Source: a candidate division Hyd24-12 bacterium UBA5074
Lineage (GTDB): Bacteria; Fermentibacterota; Fermentibacteria; Fermentibacterales; Fermentibacteraceae
Direction of reading: 5' to 3'
Assembly: GCA_002414865.1 (NCBI GenBank)
Contig: DIAQ01000031.1
Span: forward strand, 5,814 to 24,184
Length of the DNA: 18,371 bases
The notes under the pieces: model-generated
Seen by the model: only the letters and a program-made list of their open reading frames with translations
Database searches by the model: none
What the model was told of the DNA's origin: nothing
Part shown: piece by piece, positions 14,590 to 18,371 of the stretch
Layout of the letters: every line of letters starts with the position of its first letter
How positions within the stretch are numbered: position 1 is the stretch's first letter
Translations under genes and position numbers: made by a program

Positions 14590-15540
14590 CTAGGGAACTA
14601 TGGTTGTGCCCGATTCGCCCTCGAGGGAGGGCAGGATACTCCCGGGACATGTGATCACGACCCGGTGTCCTCCGGACGACAGGAACTCGAGAGAGGCGAT
14701 TATCTTGGGCAGCATGGAGCCTGCCGCGAAGTGCCCCTGCCCGACCAGATCCCGGAGTTCGCCGGCAGTTATCCGGCTCACCGGCCTCTGGCCCGGCTTG
14801 CCGAAATCGAGATAGACCTGGGGGACCCCCGTCGAGATTACGAAGGTGTCCGCCCCCAGTCCGGAGGCGAGAAGGGCGCTTGCCAGATCCTTGTCGATCA
14901 CGGCGGCGATGCCTTCGTACCTGGGACCTCTCCGGATTACCGGGACTCCGCCGCCGCCCGCGCATATGACGATCTGGCCCTGGTTCACGAGGGCTCGAAT
15001 GCACGGGAGCTCCAGTATCTTGAGGGGCTTCGGCGAGGGCACGACCCTGCGCCATCCCCTCCCCGCGTCCTCCTTCATCGCCCAGCCGCGCCCGGCCTGC
15101 AGGCCGGCTGCGACTCCGGCCGTGTAGAAGGGTCCCACCGGCTTGGTGGGGTTGCCGAAGCCGGGGTCGGACGGATCCACCTCGACCTGGGTGACGAGGC
15201 TGGAGACCGGGATGTCCTGGCCCCTCTCCTCGAGCACGTCGCCCAGGACCTGCTGCAGGAGGTATCCGAGGTATCCCTGCGTGGCTGCGACATTCACGTC
15301 CATCCGGTCCGGCGGCACCGTGGAGCATGCCATCTCGTTCCGGATCAGCTCGAAGCCGACCTGCGGACCGTTCCCGTGCGTGACCACGACGCTGCCGAAG
15401 AGCCTCGCAAGGGTCGCGACCTCTTCGCAGACCTCGCGGGCGAGGTCATGCGTATCCAGGTTGCCGCGCCCCGAGGACGGGTCGATCATGGAGTTGCCGC
15501 CGATGGCTACAACGACTGTCCCGGTGGGTCCTTCACCCAT
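14590..15540 (-). CDS. arcC: Carbamate kinase
   Basis: 316 residues from ATG 15538-15540, the usual family length. It interconverts carbamoyl phosphate + ADP with ATP + carbamate/NH3 + CO2 and normally runs toward ATP in arginine or agmatine fermentation. Amino-acid-kinase family motifs are VVAIGGNSMI at the start, VVTHGNGPQVGFEL, GNPTKPVGPFYT, VICAGGGGVPVI, AAVIDKDLASALLA, and DTFVISTGVPQVYLDFGKP. The ATG overlaps the lspA stop (TGATG), so it is translationally coupled and has no strong ribosome site of its own. A longer frame from 15840 is only a shadow of lspA. The next gene on the strand is the Orn/Lys/Arg decarboxylase. Confidence 0.93.
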   Translation of the reverse strand: MGEGPTGTVVVAIGGNSMIDPSSGRGNLDTHDLAREVCEEVATLARLFGSVVVTHGNGPQVGFELIRNEMACSTVPPDRMDVNVAATQGYLGYLLQQVLGDVLEERGQDIPVSSLVTQVEVDPSDPGFGNPTKPVGPFYTAGVAAGLQAGRGWAMKEDAGRGWRRVVPSPKPLKILELPCIRALVNQGQIVICAGGGGVPVIRRGPRYEGIAAVIDKDLASALLASGLGADTFVISTGVPQVYLDFGKPGQRPVSRITAGELRDLVGQGHFAAGSMLPKIIASLEFLSSGGHRVVITCPGSILPSLEGESGTTIVP

Positions 15541-16016
15541 CAGCCCACGGCCTTTCCGCCCTTTCGGCCGAATAGGAGCAGACCGAGCGCGCCGACCACG
15601 ATGGCGGCGTCGGCCACGTTGTAGGTCGGCCATCTCCAGCCGGCCGTCCCCATGTCGATGAAATCGACGACGAAGCCCGAATGCAGGAGCCTGTCCACCA
15701 GGTTGCCCACGGCCCCGCCCATGATGAGGCCGAAAAAGCACGCCTGGAGCCTCGAGGCAGGCGGGCGCGTGGCGAGGAACCAGGCGACGGCGCCTGCGGC
15801 GATGCCGGTGAAGATCGAGAGGAACACCGGGCCGGCCCAACGGAGGCTGAAGGCGGCGCCCGAGTTGTATCTGAGCCTCAGCATCAGGTACGGATCGACG
15901 AGGCGCAGCACTCCTCCCCCCTCGAGGGAGCGGAGGGCGAGCGCCTTGGTGATCTGGTCGGCCACCAGAACAGAAGCCGCGGAGACGAAGCCGGCGATCC
16001 TCGGGCCGGCAGCCAT
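15540..16016 (-). CDS. lspA: Lipoprotein signal peptidase (signal peptidase II)
   Basis: 158 residues from ATG 16014-16016; the start overlaps the ileS stop as TGATG and has GAGGAG 6 nt upstream, so the longer start at 16043 is rejected. Four membrane helices are seen. The catalytic aspartates are Asp118 in GFVVDFID and Asp136 in TYNVADAAIVVG, with the preceding GNLVDR; YNSGAAFSL (about 50-58) is the conserved Asn-Ser-Gly-Ala-Ala-Phe segment. It cleaves prolipoprotein signal peptides at the lipid-modified Cys, in the inner membrane, and would process the lipoprotein encoded at 2078-2965. Linkage to ileS is a classic bacterial arrangement. Confidence 0.96.
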   Translation of the reverse strand: MAAGPRIAGFVSAASVLVADQITKALALRSLEGGGVLRLVDPYLMLRLRYNSGAAFSLRWAGPVFLSIFTGIAAGAVAWFLATRPPASRLQACFFGLIMGGAVGNLVDRLLHSGFVVDFIDMGTAGWRWPTYNVADAAIVVGALGLLLFGRKGGKAVG

Positions 16017-18371
16017 CACAGGCTCCTCACGACGGCGGCGCATCTACCGCAGATATCCACGAACCCGGCGTCGCTGCCGACATCAGGAAGGTGTTTCCAG
16101 CACCGGGCGCATTTCGCGTGCGGAGTCGGGACCACTTCGACCGAGATCTCCGGACCGCTTCGCAGGGTGACGCCGGAGACTATCAGGAAGTCCTCCCACG
16201 GTTCTCCGAGAGCAGTTCCGCCGAGATCGGGCGGAAGCGTCAGGACGACATCGGCATCGAGCCCGCTCCCTATCACTCCGGCGGCCCTGGCCTCCTCGAG
16301 CTTCTTGAGGGCGAGGTCCCGCGCCTCCAGGAATCCGGCCCAGGCCGCCAGCCCGGTCCTGCAGGCCTCGTCGGGGGGCCGGGGGTCGAAAAGGGCGAGG
16401 TGCACGCTCGACCGGCCTCCCCTCAGCGACTCGGGCAGCTCGACCCAGGCCTCTTCGGCCGTGAACGGGATCAGGGGTGCCAGGAGCTTGATCAGCTCTG
16501 TACAGATCCATCCCAGGAGGGAGACCGTGCCCCGGCGCCTCCCCGAGTCTGCCGAGTCACAGTAGAGACGGTCCTTCCTGACGTCGAGGAAGAGTCCTGA
16601 CAGGTCGACGGTCGAGAAGTTGCGCAGCTCCCTGCAGACGCGGTGGAACTGGAAGGTGCGATAGGCTTCGAGACAGGCGGCCTGAACCTCGCGGAAGCGC
16701 AGGAATATGTAGCGATCGAGTCCGTCAGCCGGCTCCTCCGGCGGAGTCCCGTCCATGCCGGACAGGTTGCCGAGCATGAATCTGAGTGTGTTCCGGATCT
16801 TCCTGTAGGCTTCGGTGGCATCCTCCAGCATGGCCTTGTCCGCGCGGAAGTCGGCGGTGTAGTCGACTCCGGCGAACCAGAGGCGCAGTATGTCGGCCCC
16901 CCGCCCTTCGACCACCTCCATCGGCGAGATCGCATTGCCGACGGACTTGGACATCTTCTTGCCCTGCTGGTCGAGTACCAGCCCGTGCGTCACGATGTTG
17001 CGCGCCGGTATGCCCAGATCGAGCGCCATGCTGGTTATCATGCTGACCCCGAACCATCCGCGATGCTGATCCGTGGCCTCGAGGTAGACATCGCTGGGAC
17101 GCGCGAGCCCGAACTCCGGGGTGAGGACGCAGTAATGGCTCAGGGAGCTGTCGAACCAGACGTCCAGTATGTCGTCCACCCGGCGAAGGCTCGACCCGCC
17201 GCAGCCAGGGCATGCGACCTCCTTCCCGGCGAGGGCGAAGAGCTGGGCGGGCGAATTGCGGAACCAGGCATCGGAGCCCTCGCGTCCCACCAGGTCGGCC
17301 GCCGCCGAGATGACCTCCGGATCGAGCACGGCCTCGCCGCAGTCCTCGCAGACGAAGGCAGGCAGGGCGACTCCCCAGGCCCTCTGGCGCGACAGGCACC
17401 AGTCGGGCCTGACGGCCATCATGTTCTTCATCCTCTCGTATCCCCACGAGGGATGCCATGCGACCTCGTCGACTGCGGACAGCACCTTCTCCTTGAGCCC
17501 CTGCGTGGTGAGGTCCAGGAAGAACTGCCTGGTGGCCCTGAAGATCAGAGGGTTCTTGCAGCGCCAGCAGTGCGGATAGCTGTGCTCGAGCGTCCTGGCG
17601 GACAGGAGCCTGCCCGCCTTCGACAGGTCGGCGATGATCACCTCGTCGGCCTTGTGGACATGTAGTCCGGCATACGGCCCGGCCTCCCGGGTGAATACGC
17701 CGTGTTCGTCGACCGGGCTGAAGGCGTCGAGCCCGTAGCGCCTGCCGGCGGCGAAGTCCTCGACGCCGTGACCGGGAGCCGTGTGCACGCATCCCGAGCC
17801 GTCGTCCATCGTCACATGGTCCCCCAGGATGACGATCGACGAGCGGTCTCCGAACAGGGGATGCTGCAGCGTCAGGCCCTCCAGCTCGGCTCCCTTGAAG
17901 TTGGGGCCGGTCGCCACAGGCCCCGGCTCACCGAGTGCCTCCAGGAAGTCCGCAGCCCTGCGCGCCGCCACCAGCAGCCTGCGCCCGGCCACTTCGGCGA
18001 CCGTGTATTCCTCGAACGGGTTGAGGGCGACGGCGAGGTTGGCCGGGAGCGTCCACGGGGTCGTGGTCCAGATGACCACCTCGGTGCCGGCCGGCACTCC
18101 CCTTGCCTCCCAGTCCCCCGGGTTGCGCCGCTCGAATGCGACCCAGATGGAGCTGGAGCGGTGCTTCGCGTACTCGACCTCGGCATCCGCGAGGGCGGTG
18201 GAGCAGGTGGTGCACCAGCTTATCGGACGGAGCCCGAGGTAGACGTAACCTCTGCGGACCAGCTCGCCGAATGCCCTCACGATGCCCGATTCGTACGAGC
18301 GCGACATCGTGATGGACGGGGCATCCCACCTCCCGAAGACTCCCAGCCGGCTGAACTCGCCCCTCTCCACT
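16016..18371 (-). CDS. ileS: Isoleucyl-tRNA synthetase, partial (N-terminus missing)
   Basis: The frame is open to the right window edge, showing the last 785 or so residues; the HIGH motif and start lie outside. It charges tRNA-Ile. Visible parts: EFSRLGVFGRWDAPSITM and GYVYLGLRPISWCTTCSTALADAEVEY (catalytic core and CP region), the editing domain (EVVIWTTTPWTLPANLAVAL, then DDGSGCVHTAPGHGVEDF), the KMSKS loop in QQGKKMSKSVGNAI, and the anticodon-binding helices. The C-terminal zinc-finger has CARCWKHLPDVG and CGRCAAVV. It ends in TGA overlapping the lspA start and heads the operon ileS-lspA-arcC within this window. Confidence 0.97.
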   Translation of the reverse strand, partial: VERGEFSRLGVFGRWDAPSITMSRSYESGIVRAFGELVRRGYVYLGLRPISWCTTCSTALADAEVEYAKHRSSSIWVAFERRNPGDWEARGVPAGTEVVIWTTTPWTLPANLAVALNPFEEYTVAEVAGRRLLVAARRAADFLEALGEPGPVATGPNFKGAELEGLTLQHPLFGDRSSIVILGDHVTMDDGSGCVHTAPGHGVEDFAAGRRYGLDAFSPVDEHGVFTREAGPYAGLHVHKADEVIIADLSKAGRLLSARTLEHSYPHCWRCKNPLIFRATRQFFLDLTTQGLKEKVLSAVDEVAWHPSWGYERMKNMMAVRPDWCLSRQRAWGVALPAFVCEDCGEAVLDPEVISAAADLVGREGSDAWFRNSPAQLFALAGKEVACPGCGGSSLRRVDDILDVWFDSSLSHYCVLTPEFGLARPSDVYLEATDQHRGWFGVSMITSMALDLGIPARNIVTHGLVLDQQGKKMSKSVGNAISPMEVVEGRGADILRLWFAGVDYTADFRADKAMLEDATEAYRKIRNTLRFMLGNLSGMDGTPPEEPADGLDRYIFLRFREVQAACLEAYRTFQFHRVCRELRNFSTVDLSGLFLDVRKDRLYCDSADSGRRRGTVSLLGWICTELIKLLAPLIPFTAEEAWVELPESLRGGRSSVHLALFDPRPPDEACRTGLAAWAGFLEARDLALKKLEEARAAGVIGSGLDADVVLTLPPDLGGTALGEPWEDFLIVSGVTLRSGPEISVEVVPTPHAKCARCWKHLPDVGSDAGFVDICGRCAAVVRSL

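Noticed and set aside
13853..15328. A 491-residue minus-strand frame spanning carbamate kinase and decarboxylase
   Set aside because: It is a shadow frame; both true genes have full family motifs in other frames.

Overview
This is a high-GC, gene-dense bacterial segment. The cell plan looks Gram-negative: exported proteins, a lipoprotein, lipoprotein signal peptidase, and a secreted beta-rich family of a kind I associate with FCB-group or candidate-phylum genomes. The lineage is inferred from protein style and is not proven. No tRNA, rRNA, CRISPR array, insertion sequence or phage gene is visible.

The most interesting content is a pair of paralogous secreted-protein genes on the minus strand, at 1312-1935 and 7665-8285. 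Each begins with a signal peptide and then carries the motif GSP-x5-FC-x2-UGA-x4-RYQ (x5 ends in MDP), with an in-frame UGA three residues after a cysteine. The reading frame continues through the UGA into a domain conserved between the two copies. In both mRNAs a perfect stem with a 4-nt AGGY loop follows, and the loop begins 19 nt after the UGA. The stems differ by a compensatory U-A to C-G change. This is what a bacterial selenocysteine insertion (SECIS) element would look like, and CxxU is a classic redox motif. I read them as two members of an apparently undescribed extracytoplasmic selenoprotein family that ordinary gene callers would split at the UGA. UGA is an ordinary stop for at least seven other genes here, so a genome-wide code change is unlikely. 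No selenocysteine machinery gene lies in the window, so the claim remains a prediction.

Layout from left to right. (1) 1-875, minus: N-terminal part of an exported oligopeptidase B, running off the window. (2) 1009-1308, plus: small exported protein, convergent with the first candidate selenoprotein (1312-1935). (3) 2078-4288, minus: lipoprotein with three Ig-like repeats, behind a CPA2-type cation/proton antiporter. (4) 4469-7583, plus: P2-type cation-transporting ATPase followed by a cyclic-nucleotide-binding protein. This pair is divergent from the antiporter and ends in a strong terminator. (5) 7665-8285, minus: second candidate selenoprotein. (6) 8461-11329, plus: tightly coupled operon of a GNAT-like protein, an exported helical protein and a radical SAM/SPASM protein. 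(7) 11277 to the right edge, minus: ileS (partial), lspA, carbamate kinase, Orn/Lys/Arg decarboxylase and an EamA transporter.

The antiporter and ATPase form an ion-homeostasis block. The ileS-lspA-arcC junctions are TGATG stop/start overlaps, indicating translational coupling. Decarboxylase, carbamate kinase and transporter suggest amino-acid or polyamine catabolism with ATP recovery. No stretch over 300 bases lacks a gene; the longest gaps, 4289-4468 and 8286-8460, hold candidate promoters.
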